A stretch of 64,000 nt of DNA from positions 248,001 through 312,000 of the forward strand of contig QNQO01000672.1 of the NCBI GenBank assembly GCA_003290165.1, read 5' to 3'. Both the position numbers and the translations under genes were made by a program. The stretch comes from Berberis thunbergii (taxonomy: Eukaryota; Streptophyta; Magnoliopsida; Ranunculales; Berberidaceae). The notes below the pieces were generated by a model that saw nothing but the letters and a program-made list of their open reading frames with translations, made no database searches and was not told the origin of the DNA. Below are positions 47,510 to 60,021 of this stretch, one piece after another (the stretch's first letter is position 1; the number at the start of each line of letters is the position of its first letter).

Positions 47510-48340
47510 AAGAACAATAAACTTGTACAAAAAGCAATAAACATTTGAAATGGTTATACATGAATTAATCTCACCTATTCCATTAGAAAAAAATCGCCAT
47601 TTTCGACCATCTCATCCAATGCCCTTTCCTCTCCATGGCTATTGGCCTCATCGTTTGTATCAACCTTGTTATAAACACGATGATCATCCTTCTAGATTAA
47701 GTAAATCAAACAAACTATAATTAAATTAATATATTAAGTAATGTCACGAGGAAAATGATTAAGACACCGATTACTTGTAGAAGGTTAGTCTATTCCAAAT
47801 AGGTTTCAAATAATTTCGGGTTGTCAACATTGTCCAGAGGCACCTTAAATTTATTGCGTCTATGAGCCTACGCACAAAATAATCATGAACTTATAAGTAA
47901 ATTTGACTAATCAAAAAACAATAACAGTAAAAACAACCAACATTATCAAACTAACCCTAAAAAAATAAAAAAAATTAAACATGATTATCAACAAAATCGA
48001 CAAACATAAACAAACAAGTTTTATAAAAGAAAAATATATCGACCACAACAAATATTAATAAATAACCCTAAGAATAACAATGTGGTTTCAAATATAACAA
48101 AAGAGTAAATTAGACATGATATACAAAAAAAAATCCATACAAGTTCATCTCTAATGGAAGGTGTTACTTCAAATGGATTTGGTAGTTATTCCTCACGAAA
48201 TTCTTCATCTTCATTGTTTCCTCTTATGAGTAGAACACAACTCATGTCTATAATGGTCACCTTCATGTCAACCATTATCATCCTCAAGTTTACCATCATC
48301 ACCTTGACTAAATTCATCGATTTCTATGTAAAACTCCAAC
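47510..48340. other. Spacer left of the Tat element
   Basis: AT-rich, no supported gene. The frame at 48154-48350 that runs into gag is probably a chance fusion. Confidence 0.45.
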
Positions 48341-48369
48341 CTAATAGAATGCGAACAAGCCTGTCAAAC

Positions 48370-48867
48370 ACTCAACTTGGCATTACTTCACCACCCTTGA
48401 TAACGTGGGTAACGCGTAAACATCAAGTTGGCGCTCCCGAAACAGCGACAACACCAATGGATCCCGAGTTTGATTCACGATCGCTTTTCATACGCCAGGC
48501 TTTGTCAATGTTGAAGACGCTCACATCAATGAAACAAAGGCCTGACGAGACACTAAAGGCGTATTTGACCCGCTTTGACAGTGAGTTAACCACCGTTAAC
48601 GTGTGCAACAACACAACAACCGTCTCAGCCTTCATTAATGGACTGCAAAAAGGAAAACTCTACAACTTTCCGACACTGGACCCTCCAGTAAGCACGACAA
48701 ACCTAACAAAGGAAGCGCAGAGCTTCATCGCCCTAGGAAAAGAATGGGTAGTCCGAAGAGAAACGGAACCTAGGGAGGAATCAGTCAACATGATATGCGT
48801 GCTTCATGGAGCCCATTCCGAGTCCGAACTATCCAACAGGTCCAGAAAAGGGCTCTCCGAGGTATGA
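48370..48867 (+). pseudogene. Tat gag remnant
   Basis: Encodes FIRQALSMLKTLTSMKQRPD, ETLKAYLTRFDSELTTVN and LTKEAQSFIALGKEW, the gag core of this lineage. It ends at a stop at 48867. The same core is found at 61500-61593 plus 62128-62175 in the second element. Confidence 0.85.
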
Positions 48868-49019
48868 GGATCTAAACAATACTCGGCGAGCAGTTGATAC
48901 TGCATGATCAGAAACAAGGACCCTGTTCGCCGCTAGTATTTTCGAAAAAAACCTCCAGGGCATACAATTCACGCACAATGAAGCCCTCGTGATAACAATT
49001 TCTTTGGCAAGCTAGGAGG

Positions 49020-52000
49020 TCCTTAGTGGACACAGGGAACTCGATGAATGTCATGTTTCTCCGTACGTTCCGCAGCATGCAACTAGAAGAGACAGCTTTG
49101 ACACCTGATAATTGTCTGATGATCGACTTTAGTGGCGAGAGACGATTCCTTGTGGGAAATATACAATTAATTGAAACAGTGGGAGAGGAATCAACTCAGA
49201 AAACCCTATTTCAAGAGTTCATAGTAATCGACGCACCTTCAGTGTATAATGCGGTCCTAGGGAGACCCTAGATACACTAGATGGGAGCGCCAGTATCACA
49301 TTTACACCAGTGCGTCAAGTATCCAACGAACCAAGCAGTTGGTACATTGAGAGGAGACCAGATCGCTGCCAGGGAATGCCAGTACATGACGACACTGGCA
49401 CCTGGCGATTCTCAATCAGTGACTAGGCCAACAGTTAAGATGACCATCCGTTCTACCCGAAACATAAGAGGAGAACAACCAACCTTGGATAACAAGGCAC
49501 CAATAAGCCCTCAGGGAAGGCCCAATGTCAGACAACCAGAGGAAGAAACCGTTGTAATCTACCTTGACAACCCTTACAACAGCAAGGCTATCCAGATCGG
49601 TTCCCACTTGAACGAAGAATTGGTGAAGCGACTCACAGAGCTGTTACAACATAACCAGGACATCTTCGCATGGACCATGCGGACATGGTGAGGATCGATC
49701 CATCGATAATCATCCATCGCCTAAAGTTGGATCCCTCGAGGAAAACCGCTAGGCAAAAGAAGAGGCTCGTAGCTCCCGAAATGAATGCGATCATAAAACG
49801 AAGAGGTACAACATTTACTCAATGCGGGCATGATAAAGGAAGCGCGATACCCCGACTGACTGGCGAACACTGTTATTGTAAAGAAGAAAAATGGGAAATG
49901 GAGAGTATGTGTGGACTATAGTGACCTGAACAAAGTTTGTCCAAAAGACAACTTTCCACTCCCCCGCATCGATCAGATCGTGGATGCTACTTTCGAGCTA
50001 AACTTACTCAACTTCATGGACACCTATTCAGACTGCAACCAAATATTGATGCACCCCCAGATCGAGAAAAAATCTCTTTCATGACGGAAAAGGGTATATA
50101 CTGCTATAGGATGATGCCATTCAGCTTAAAGAACACAGGCGCTACATACCAACGACTAGTAAACCGAATGTTCAAGGAACATATCGAAAGAAACATGGAG
50201 GTTTTCATAGATGACATGCTGGTCAAAATCCTCCACAGCCTCGACCACATGCGTGATCTCACCGAAGCGTTCAACCAACTCAGGAAATACCAGATGAAGC
50301 TCAACACACAAAGTGCATGTTCGAAGTCAAGTCTGGAAAATTCCTAGGCTATATTGTGAACAAAAGGGGAATCGGAGCCGACCCAAAACAGATTCAGGCC
50401 CTTCTCGATATGAAATCCCCAGCAAACATCAGAAACGTTCAGAGCCTGACTGAAAGGGTAGCAGCACTCAAAAGATTTATATCGAAGTCGTCAAAAAATT
50501 GCCTTCATTTCTTTAAGATACTAAGAGGAATGCAATGGCATGACAACTCAACAGTTAGAGCTTGGCGGATAGTACCACTAGGTCATGGGTTCAAACCTAG
50601 CTTGCGACATCTTTATGGGTTGTGGGATCCTATAAAAACCATGTTTGCCTTTAAAAAAAATATACTAAGAGGAAACAAAGGATTCTCTTGGAACGAAGAG
50701 TGCGAGCAAGCCTTTCAAAGTCTAAAAGCGTACATGGGGAGTCCAGATCTATTCTCGAAATCTGCGACAAGGGAGACACTCTACTTATATATATGTTTCC
50801 AGACATGCTGTCAATTTAGCCTCATACGAGACTACCAGAGGACCCAAATATTGGTGTATTACACCAGCAAAACCTCTGTAGAAGCGGAAACACTCTATTC
50901 GAACCTAGAAAAGTTGGCTCTGGCATTGGTCGTATCATGCAGGAAACTAAGGCCCTATTTTTAGGCCCACTCTATAACGGTCCTAACCAAGCATCCACTT
51001 CATTCGGTATTACACAAACCCTAGATATCGGACAGGATGGTGAACTAGTCAGTGGAGCTCGGACAATTTGACTTAAACTACACTCCAAGAACTGTCATTA
51101 AAGCCCAGGCGCTGGCAGATTTCATTGTTGAGTTCACCGGCAGAGAAGAACTAAAGACAAACCACCAGCCCTTGGATTTGAATGTCCAAGCGTGGATCTT
51201 GCACTGCGATGGGTCTTCCATTAAGAAGTCAAGCGGAGCCAGGATCACACTCTTTTCCCCCAGTAGCTTCACCCTCGAAAAAACAATTAGGTTTGACTTC
51301 CTTGCTTCAAACAATAAGGGCCGAATACAAAGCCTTCCTATCCATCCTAAAGCTAACATTAGGGATCAGTATAGATCGGTTGACGACATACAACGACTCA
51401 AGACTAATAGTCAGCTAGGTTATGGAGACTTCAATAGCAAAGACCCCTGCATGATAGCCTATTGCGACAAGGTAGTTGGCATAATAGGCTGGTTCAAGAA
51501 CTGCAAACTCATACAATGCCCCGAAGACGACAACAAAAGGTCTGATGTGCAAGCCAAAGAAACCTCAGCCTCCAACGAAGTCTCCATCGACCTCATTGAA
51601 TACCAAGAACAATCAAGCCTCGATGAAAAAGAACATAGAGACGTCTGTACTATGAAAATGCAGCCAAATTGGATGACTCCTATACTGGAATACATAGCAA
51701 CCCAAAGCCTTAATGACTGAGAAGGTCGAAATAAGAAGACTAAAAAATAGAGCAGCAATATACATTGTCCTAAATGACAAGTTATATAGGACATCAGTGA
51801 CGAGACCCCTGCTCCGATGTCTATCACCTTCAGAGACAAGCTAGGTCTTGGGAGAATCCACAGCGGTATATGTGCGAATCATCCGAGTGGGAGAACTATC
51901 GCCCATAAAGCCTCGACTCTAGGGTACTATTGGGCGACCATGCAACAAGATGCCAAAGATACTGTTTGCAAATGCGGCAAATGTAAAAATTTCGCGCAAT

Positions 52001-52905
52001 ACACGCATATGCCGCCCCAGCCACTGACTCTGATGACTAGTTCCTGGTCATTCACGCAATGGGGAATGGACATTGTCGGACTGCTCCCGGCATCAGCTGG
52101 TAAAAATTTCCTTTTTGTGGCCGTTGACTACTTCACCAAGTGGGTCGAGGTCGAACCCCTATCCAAAATCTGGCAGGTCTAGATCAAAAACTTCATATGG
52201 GCCACCATCGTCTGTAGATTTGGCATCCTCAAAATATTGGTCAACGATAATGGAACCCAGTTCGAGGGTAGCAAGGTCAAGAAACTGTGCAAAAGTTTAG
52301 TATTGATCACCATTCTCCTCGCCAGGGCACTCCCAAGCCAACAACCAAGCGGAGGTTAGCAACAAGACTATCCTAGAAGCCATCAAAAGAAAGCTCGATG
52401 CAGCTAAAGGAAAATGGGTTCCAGACCTACCGGAAATGCTCTGGGCATATCAGACAACCGAAAAAGTCACTACTGAATAGACACCTTTAGCCCTAGAATA
52501 GGGGTTAGAAGCTATGGTTCCAGTAGAATTCGAGGTGCTAACCTTCCAAACGAAGGAGTTTAGACCAGACGGTAACGATGAACCCTTACGCGTAGGGCTT
52601 GACCTCTTCGATAAAAAGCGAAATCTAGTCTCCACCAAGATAGCTGCCTACCAACACTGAATGGCGCATTATTACAACAAGAAGGTCAAACCACGCGTGT
52701 TCAAGGTGGGAGATTGGGTACTCTGGAAGAAGTCGGTGTGGGAAAGCTAAACCCAAACTAGGAAGGACCTTATAGAGTCACCAAAGTCAACAAGCCGGGA
52801 ACATACTGGTTGGAAGATGCAGATTGCGATGGGCATAAATGACCACGTAATCTAGAACATCTCAAAAAATATTATCAACAAAATATTTTGCTTTTACCAA
52901 AACTT
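49020..52905 (+). pseudogene. Tat pol (protease, RT, RNase H, aRH, integrase)
   Basis: Protease: VDTGNSMNVMFLRTF at about 49028 with the D-T-G site, and VIDAPSVYNAVLGRP at 49230-49271. Reverse transcriptase: KKNGKWRVCVDYS region near 49890, then FMTEKGIYCYRMMPFSLKN and the catalytic F-I-D-D (MEVFIDDMLVK) near 50205. RNase H: YYTSKTSVEAETLYSNLEKL near 50860. The second RNase H begins with LHCDGSSIKKSSGA at about 51200. Integrase: zinc domain with the C-x-C-x-x-C string CKCGKCKNFA near 51972 and core with WGMDIVG at 52060 and a DNGTQFEG-like stretch at 52250. A chromodomain was not seen. It carries many stops and frameshifts, and a SINE splits it at 50531-50661. Confidence 0.87.
50531..50661 (+). 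mobile_element. tRNA-derived SINE 1
   Basis: 131 bp flanked by a perfect 13-bp duplication ATACTAAGAGGAA (50518-50530 and 50662-50674). It has an A-box-like TTAGAGCTTGGCGG, a clean B-box GGTTCAAACC near 50589-50598, and an A-rich 3' end (TTTGCCTTTAAAAAAAAT). It interrupts the Tat pol between FFKILRG and NKGFSW; removing it with one duplication restores the alignment order. Confidence 0.92.
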
Positions 52906-52954
52906 CCACTACTATCTGTTACAACCCTCGACAAGCCCGACTATGACCAGACTC

Positions 52955-54590
52955 GAAAATCAACCCAAAGCCAAGTCCGCTACACGTGGACCACGATGGC
53001 CGAGGAAGTGGGAGTCTAGTCAGCACTTATCCGCTGATGACGATGACTCGCCAAGGGATCATTGCTCTCCAACAGACAATGATTGTCGAACTTACCAGGT
53101 AAGCTTAGTTAGTTCGCGACTGATGATGACAACTTCTGGTGCCAAACGCCAAGTTTGTTATGCAAGGACCACAATGACCGAGGAAGTGGGAGTCTAGTCA
53201 GAGCTTGTCCACTGATGACAAGGACTCGCCAAGGGATCATTGCTATCCAATAGACAATGATTGCCAAACTTACAAGGTAAGCTTAGTCAATTTGCGACTA
53301 ATGACGTCGACTTCTAGTGAACAACGCCCAGTCCACTGCGTGCGGACCACGACAGCCGAGAAAGTGGGAGTCCAGTCAGTGCTTGTCCACTGATGATGAC
53401 GACTCGCCAAGGGATCATTGCTCTCCAACAGACAATGATCGCAGAACTTACTAGGTAAGCTTAGTTAGTTCGAACTTGATGACGATGACTTCTAATGCCC
53501 AACGCCTAGTCCACTATGTGCGAACCATGAAGGTCGAGGAAGTGGGAGTCCAGTCGTGCTTGTCCGCTGATGACGATGACTCGCCAATGGATCATTTCTC
53601 TCCAACAGACAATGATCGCTGAACTTATCAGGTAAGCTTAGTCAGTTCGCAACTGATGACGATGACTTCTGGTGCCCAACGCCTAGTCCACTGATGATGA
53701 TGACTCGCCAAGGGATCATTGCTCTCCAACAGACAATGATCGCCGAACATACTAGGTAAGCTTAGTCAGTTCGCAACTGATGACAACGACATCATGTGTC
53801 CAACGCCTAGTCCACTATGCGTGGACCACGACGGCTGAGGAAGTGGGAGTTTAGTCAACGCTTGTCCGCTGATGATGATGACTCACCAAGGGATCACTTT
53901 ACTTCAACATAATGATCTTCGAACTTACCAGATAATCTTAATCATTTCGCGACTGATGACGACGGGTTCTGGTGCCCAACGCCTAGCTCGCTACACGCAG
54001 ACCATGACGGTTGAAGAAGTGGGAGTCTAGCCAGCACTTGTCCGCTGATGACGACCACTCGCCAATGGATCATTGTTCTCCAACAAATAATGATCGTCAA
54101 ACTTACTAAGTAAGCTTAGTTAGTTTGCGACTGATGACGATGGCTTCTGGTGCCCAACTCCTAGTCTGCTATGCGTGGACCATGACGACCGAGGAAGTGA
54201 TAGCCTAGTCAACGCTTGTCCGCTGATGATGACGACTCGCCTAGGGATCATTTATCTCCAACAGACAACGATCCCCGAACTTACCGTGTAAGCTTAGTCT
54301 GTTCGCGACTAATGACAATGACCTCTGGTACCAAATGGCTACTCCACTACGCACGGATCACAACGGCCGAGGAAGTGGGAGTCTAGTCGGCGCTTGTCCG
54401 CTGATGACGATGACTCGCCAAGGGATCATTGATTTCCAATGGACAATGATCGCCTTACCTACCAGGTAAGCTTAGTCGATTCACGATTGATGATGATGAT
54501 TTCTGGCATAGTCCGCCATGCGCAAATCATGATGGATGAGGTTATAGGAGCGTAGTCAACGCTTATTCGCTAACTACTCACCAAGAAGTC
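52955..54590 (+). repeat. 178-bp tandem repeat array in Tat element 1
   Basis: The marker GGATCATTGCTCTCC recurs at about 53056, 53233, 53411, 53589, 53712, 53890, 54067, 54244 and 54422. Spacings are 177-178 bp except one of 123 bp (a unit with an internal deletion). Each unit carries GAGGAAGTGGGAGTCTAGTC, CGCTGATGACGATGACTCGCC and ACTTACCAGGTAAGCTTAGT. It is non-coding and lies between integrase and the antisense frame. Confidence 0.93.
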
Positions 54591-54819
54591 ATTACAGATA
54601 ATGATCGAGGGAGCCAGATCAACCCTCGACCAACGACGATTTTTGTTGATTAACCCTAATCTGTGACAAGTTAAACGACAACGATCCAAAACAACAATAT
54701 ATTTTGACTGACAAAAACAGGCGTTCCGCCCCGTAGTACAAATTTTGTGATCTACAAAACATCTAAAGCGAATGCGACAATACGGGGCAAAACAATACTT
54801 TCATTGTAAAAATATTTGT

Positions 54820-55923
54820 CTATCTAGGAAAGAACGTTACAACCATTTTACAGAGAAACATCCTCCTCAGCAGCAAGTCCTGCGGTGCCAGTGCCTTCCC
54901 CTTGATTAATTTGTCCGTAAGCAGCCCTCCTGTAGTGGGCAAATCAAGATCGACACCAGGATGCTCTCTCATGATTAGGGTGTCCTGCCTGACACGACGA
55001 AGTCCACCGCATCCACTAGGGTTGCGTAATGCGAACTCCGTCAATAGTCGCTTTGTTTCATGAACGCGGCAAAGCCTCTCGTCAATTGCAGACTCTAGCC
55101 GCTATCGTTCAACGACCCATTTCGCTTCCGCCCACCTCCTCTCGGCTTCTTTGGCCTCAAGATCAGAAGACCGTCTATCCACGGCTGCATCCAGGCGTTC
55201 CAGTTCGACCCTAGTCCGCCTTAGCTCAACACGAGTAGACACCAAATTATACTTAGCCGCCCTCAGTTGAGATCTCATACTAGAAAATTCCATTTGGTGA
55301 TAGAGGTTTACCGCACGGGCCCAAGGTTCGTAGCAGTACCAGAATTCTGCAGCTGACCATTCAGGGAATCCACCCGATAGAGGGCATCTGAATATGAAAT
55401 TCACAGATCCGCGAAGGCCTTCTCCAAAATGAGAACTCTTCAGTGGGCTTCGGGGTGCAGTGAAATAGGTCTATACAGCTCAAGGGAAAGAGTGACCATC
55501 TCCGGACAACAATGACGTGATGCATTAATGCGCGGTCCAACTTCCTCCCCCTCTGAGTCAACAAGGTAAGTAGAAGCATTTGGAGGGAAGCTACGACCCC
55601 TCGAGGGTGCCACCTGTGCAGACCATAATGAGGGTTGCCTCTTCTTCGGAACAACGATGGGAGGCACAGTCTCCTCCAATTTAGCAAGCTTGGACGGGCT
55701 GGGCAGTGCCAGACTTTTCTTCCTCATATGACGATTGACAGCCCTTTTAGTTGGTGAACCTGACACGGGGCGAACACCACGAGAACACTCCAGCAAATCC
55801 ACTGCGCACAACATTATGACCTCCTCAACGGATGTCAAAGGGAGCTTGAGAAACTTCTTATCTATCCGCCTATCTTTCTCGCTAAGAGACGAAATAACAA
55901 ACTTCCTTGAAACAAAGGAATAA
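54820..55923 (-). pseudogene. Antisense coiled-coil ORF of Tat element 1
   Basis: Minus-strand frames run from about 55923 to 54820: first a basic/Pro/Ser region (RAVNRHMRKKSLALPSPSK, VPPIVVPKKRQPS), then, after a frameshift near 55440, a charged helical stretch (LVSTRVELRRTRVELERL, DLEAKEAERRWAEAKW) that looks like a coiled coil, then LIMREHPGVDLDLP and a C-terminus at 54820. A stop near 55100 splits it. Antisense ORFs in the 3' region are known from Tat-type elements such as Grande. The function is unknown, and I do not recognise a domain. Confidence 0.65.
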
Positions 55924-56572
55924 CATCAGAGCCATTGCCGCATAAGGGATATATAAAAATATACATATATTATGCCGACGAGGTCAAACGGAGACCAGCG
56001 TCATGAGCCCTCAGAAGAATAGCAAGCAGAATCTTGAACCTGCTCAGAGCCATTTGAGCGGGAGGCATATGGAAATTAAAAATGAAGCGTCAGACGTCAT
56101 CTGGTACTGGAAACCGAAGCCTAGACTCAAACATGCCTCGGTGCAAACTTATGTACCCGTGAGGGGTAGTCGGGCTCAAACCTCCAAACGCGGGAACAAT
56201 TTCCAAATCTATGGTACAAACTATGAAGCCTGATCAACTCGATTTCATTGACAAAGCTACCTTTAAAGAACTTGACACAAATGAAAGATAGCAGATCTAG
56301 GGAGAAAGTTCAACATTGTCAGCCATCAGTAGAAAGAAAAAATCAAAATTCACAGTGATACTATGGCTCGAGAGAACATGGTAGATAAGAATGAGAAAAT
56401 CTTCATCGAAGTACAAATAGTTATAGGGAAGGCAAATCTTTTTTTCCCTCATTGAACAGTCGCGTACCAATTAATGTCATGTGTCGCTCAAGACAAACTC
56501 TTTGAGTTCTATCATCACGTCGGTACAATTGCCTTTTCAGAGAGTCAATGGACCGACTTAACGCCCCACTAA
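55924..56572. other. Tat 3' untranslated region
   Basis: No frame of note. Ends with the purine-rich ACTTGGGGGGAGTAGC (56572-56587) directly before the LTR, a good polypurine tract for plus-strand priming. Confidence 0.65.
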
Positions 56573-56587
56573 CTTGGGGGGAGTAGC

Positions 56588-57266
56588 TGATGATACACAA
56601 AAGCGGTCACATCCCTGAGCCATACACGTGTCATGATGATCTTGAGGAATTAAGGGCCCCAGTGTCAATCCAACACTGATCCAGCCCAAGCGACTTCAAG
56701 CCCGCCTAATTCAGTATGCTAAATGGACCCGAACTCTTACATTATACTAGGCCCACACATCTCACAACTATCCTCAATACCTGTAAGTCCTACTAAGGCA
56801 AGTATCTCGAAGATCAGCTTCGGACAGACAATTACAACAACTCTATGCTTTCAAATAGGAAGCAAATACCATAGTACATTCCACGCAGGGAAACTTCCTT
56901 CTATGAATTGCTCTTGGATTGGGAACTATCTCATGCGTATCTAGGAGCACATGGCTAACATGGAACTTCCCTCCTACAACACGACTCCTAATTAGAGAAG
57001 GATTTCCATGAAGATCTCCTTCCTAAACTACGACTACGATTGCTTGATAGAACTAAGACTCATGCACTATAAATAAGAGATGAGGTTGGTAAGCTAAGGT
57101 ACGCTACAAATTCTCTGTTTACAACATTACACCTTCCTCAGATCCATGTCTGACTTTAGCTTCAGAGTGCCATCGGCCACCACAACGGTGGTCCATGGCT
57201 CACGTGTGTTACTTTTGTAAGTTAGCGAGAATAGGTCAAAGCAGGGAGTGGAAAACGACTGCATCA
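56588..57266 (+). repeat. Tat 3' LTR, element 1
   Basis: 679 bp from TGATGATACAC to CTGCATCA, matching 60022-61284 apart from the hAT insertion there. Contains GCACTATAAATAAGAGATGAG near 57064, a likely TATA box and transcription start region. Confidence 0.9.
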
Positions 57267-58662
57267 ACTATGATAAGTAAATATTGATATTGTTTGATGT
57301 TATTGTTAGCAAAATTCTATATTACCATTAGGTGATTTAAGAATATTCATATAAGTTTGATTAGTTTTAAACTAGTTATTTTTATATTGCAACTTATGCT
57401 TGTATTTATAGCTATGTAGGTGATGTTAGTATGATGTGATCACCAACATGTAATGAATGTTTGTGCTTACTAAGTTATATTGATTTGTATGCCAAAAGTA
57501 CAACATATCCATAGTGAATTTGCATAAGTATTTGGTGTATGTTAGTAGCATGATATTTAAATGCGGTGGGATTGATTGTGCAAAGTATATAGTAAAACTA
57601 GTGTCATATTATAAGAATTTTGCGAAATCACAATAAGTAGTATGGATATTTTTGATTTCATAAACTTTAATCACATCGAATTGTATAAGTAGAACTACTA
57701 CATCTCTTGTTGTTTTATGATTTCCATATCATTTAGGGAAACTAAGTAACCTTCATGTTGAGTCTTGCGGAAAGGGGATTGCTTTTGAAATGCCTAAAAG
57801 AGGCTTAATTGTTTATTGATAAAAATGAGACATGACTTATACACATTGATAGCTCAAGAGTGCCCTTTATAGTACTGGAACAGTTAGGAGTATTCAGGGA
57901 TGCATGCCCGTATGTGATGTTCCCACTTAGGCATGGATGACAGAGAAGTTTTCCTTTATATGAGAGAAACATAAAGACATGTATGGTAGACAAAGAAATG
58001 TTGTAAATGTGGTATAGTCTGAGTGATCGATTCATTAAAAATGAATAATATGTTTAAGACAAATAATGTATAGACACAACTGTATTAGTTGATGAATATT
58101 GTTTGAAAAATTATATACATTTGTTTCTAACCATTCCTTGCAGGATGATAAGTCTACTAATGTATATGTAGGTCAGACTTGCCATGATAAACCTTTACAC
58201 CATAAGTATAAGTAAATATAAATATTTACTTTAGTAATGATAGAAACTTATTAGAATGATACGTTCGCTTCGTTGAAGAACTACATGTCTTTTGAATTGT
58301 ATTTTCTTGTGTATGTGGTTTATGTAACTTATTTTATTTACTAGAGGTGAAGATACTCATACCGCTACATCGCCGACCCAAGTAAGTTTATGCTTTTTGG
58401 GTACGTTTTTATTGGAATGTAACCATTTAGCCTTTATAAGGTTAGAGAGATTTTGGTAGCGCCATTGGAATTTCTTTAGTGGGGCCAACATCTTCGAAGA
58501 ATTTTCTGGTTAGAGTCTTTTTGTCTAATTAAACTTTTTAATGAACGTTTTAGTTGTTGAAATTTTTTATTTTGTTATTTAATTTCCCATCCCGAATTTG
58601 GGGAAACAAATAATTCTGTGTGGATATGAGAATTTCATTTTCTTGAAAATCGAGGCGAGACA
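57267..58662 (+). mobile_element. Gypsy LTR remnant (3' part)
   Basis: Ends in GAGGCGAGACA followed by the primer-binding site TGGTATCAGAGC at 58666-58677. The arrangement fits the end of a long LTR of the Tekay/Del type. The left limit is set by the Tat LTR. No coding frame. Confidence 0.5.
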
Positions 58663-58665
58663 GTT

Positions 58666-58677
58666 TGGTATCAGAGC
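58666..58677 (+). other. Primer-binding site (tRNA-iMet)
   Basis: TGGTATCAGAGC, exact. Confidence 0.85.
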
Positions 58678-58851
58678 ATTTGGTTAACCTAGGCTCAGGT
58701 AGAGTCCAGGCAATCATCAAAATGTCGATATCGGTGAATGGAAGTTGGTTATGAATTTCAAAATATACGGTCGAACGAAAGGCTTTAGAATTTTTAGAAT
58801 TGTTTTTATTTTGCTGAATCTCATAACGAGATTCCTTTGAGGTGTACATGT

Positions 58852-59895
58852 TGTAACACCTGCACTTTTTTCCACGACCTTAATAAATATTTTTGTATAT
58901 GAGGTTCCAATTTATATTTTTGTATACATGTTTAAATAATATAGATATACGCATGTAGTAGACTCGTGTATGCATATTTGGTACGTTGCTTTTTATGATG
59001 CGAAATTTCTTTACGAATATAATAGCTGAATAATTTCTCCTCCAAAATTATGTTATATCTAATTTTGTTTACCAGATTGTATTTTTCGAAATTCACCAAT
59101 TATCTTACCTTCTGAATCTTGGGACGATATTCCATTTAAAGTATGTATAATGTGATGACTCCATTTTCTAGAGCATAATTAATTGTTTCGGTGACATTTT
59201 TCTTGTCTTATTTTATTAATTATTTTGAGATTAGTTTATTAGGAAAATAAAATAATGGGGTGCCGACATAATTAAGTTAAAAAAATCCTTATCTTATAGG
59301 GTTTTTACATTGTTTGATTTCACTTTATAATAGTAGCCCTTAAACACTCACAACGACCATTTATCAACATACTTAAGGACGCGACCTAAATACATATCTC
59401 GAGAAATGATATCGAAATGGCCCTAAACTTTGACACGTTTCCATAGGTAATGTAATTTTTCTAAAATTTTTAGCTCAAACGAGTTAAAAATAATTTTTTT
59501 CAGTTTGCTAGGGACTCGAAACATGAAATTATGAAAAATGTCCTGGTGGGTATGAGTTAGGAATTTGAAACACTCCAAGCCCAATCCCCATAAAGTATTT
59601 TGATTTGCAAAATAAAATAAACTAATTAATTATATAAGATTAATTGGGTAACCTCTGGAACCATTGAGAGAGGTGTGAATTGGGCTTAGAATGATGAACA
59701 CGAGTAGATGGGGTGAATAATGAGAGAGTGGTTAAAGCAAACAAGGTATCTCAAACTCTTTGTACTAGTCTTAACTACCTTATAGTTTGTTGGAAATATA
59801 AATGCATTTGGCTTTACTTTTCTGATGCCAGTACTAAGTGTTAAACTGATGTAGACGGATGTCGCTTATGCGTATTAATGAAGTCGCATAATTAT
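58852..59895 (+). mobile_element. Putative LTR start of the same gypsy family
   Basis: TGTAACACCTGCACTTTTT followed by CCACGACCTTAATAAATATT resembles the start of long gypsy LTRs. Only 175 bp separate it from the primer-binding site, so almost all of the internal region would be gone. The assignment rests on the ends only. Confidence 0.4.
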
Positions 59896-59996
59896 GTCAA
59901 TGGTAGCCTGATTAGATGGTTAAGGCTGTGGTGGTTTAACCGCCACATCTTGGGTTCTATACCCATTGACGACACGCTTGCCTTTAAAAAATACTT
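59896..59996 (+). mobile_element. tRNA-derived SINE 2
   Basis: 101 bp with a perfect 10-bp duplication GCATAATTAT (59886-59895 and 59997-60006). A-box-like TGGTAGCCTGATTAGATGG, B-box-like GGGTTCTATACCC, and a 3' end CTTGCCTTTAAAAAATACT resembling that of SINE 1. Confidence 0.85.
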
Positions 59997-60021
59997 GCAT
60001 AATTATTCCTCATTTTCTTAC

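Larger units (their letters stand above)
48360..57266 (+). mobile_element. Tat-lineage Ty3-gypsy retrotransposon 1 (5' truncated)
   Basis: Order: gag (48370-48870), protease (49020-49270), reverse transcriptase and two RNase H domains (49600-51470), integrase (51700-52900), 178-bp tandem repeats (52955-54590), an antisense reading frame (54820-55923), polypurine tract and 3' LTR (56588-57266). Presence of a second RNase H and a long, repeat-bearing 3' untranslated region point to the Tat/Ogre-type lineage. Comparison with the second element suggests the left end broke inside gag near 48360, so the 5' LTR and primer-binding site are missing. Confidence 0.88.

Noticed and set aside
48154..48350. 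N-terminal extension of Tat gag
   Set aside because: The second element shows different sequence upstream of gag, so the frame reflects fusion at a truncation point.
50560..50600. tRNA-like sequence with a good B-box
   Set aside because: It is the head of a SINE with target duplications and an A-rich tail; no cloverleaf or acceptor stem can be drawn. The same holds for 59900-59960.
52955..54590. CRISPR-like array
   Set aside because: Whole units repeat without unique spacers, and the context is a plant retrotransposon.
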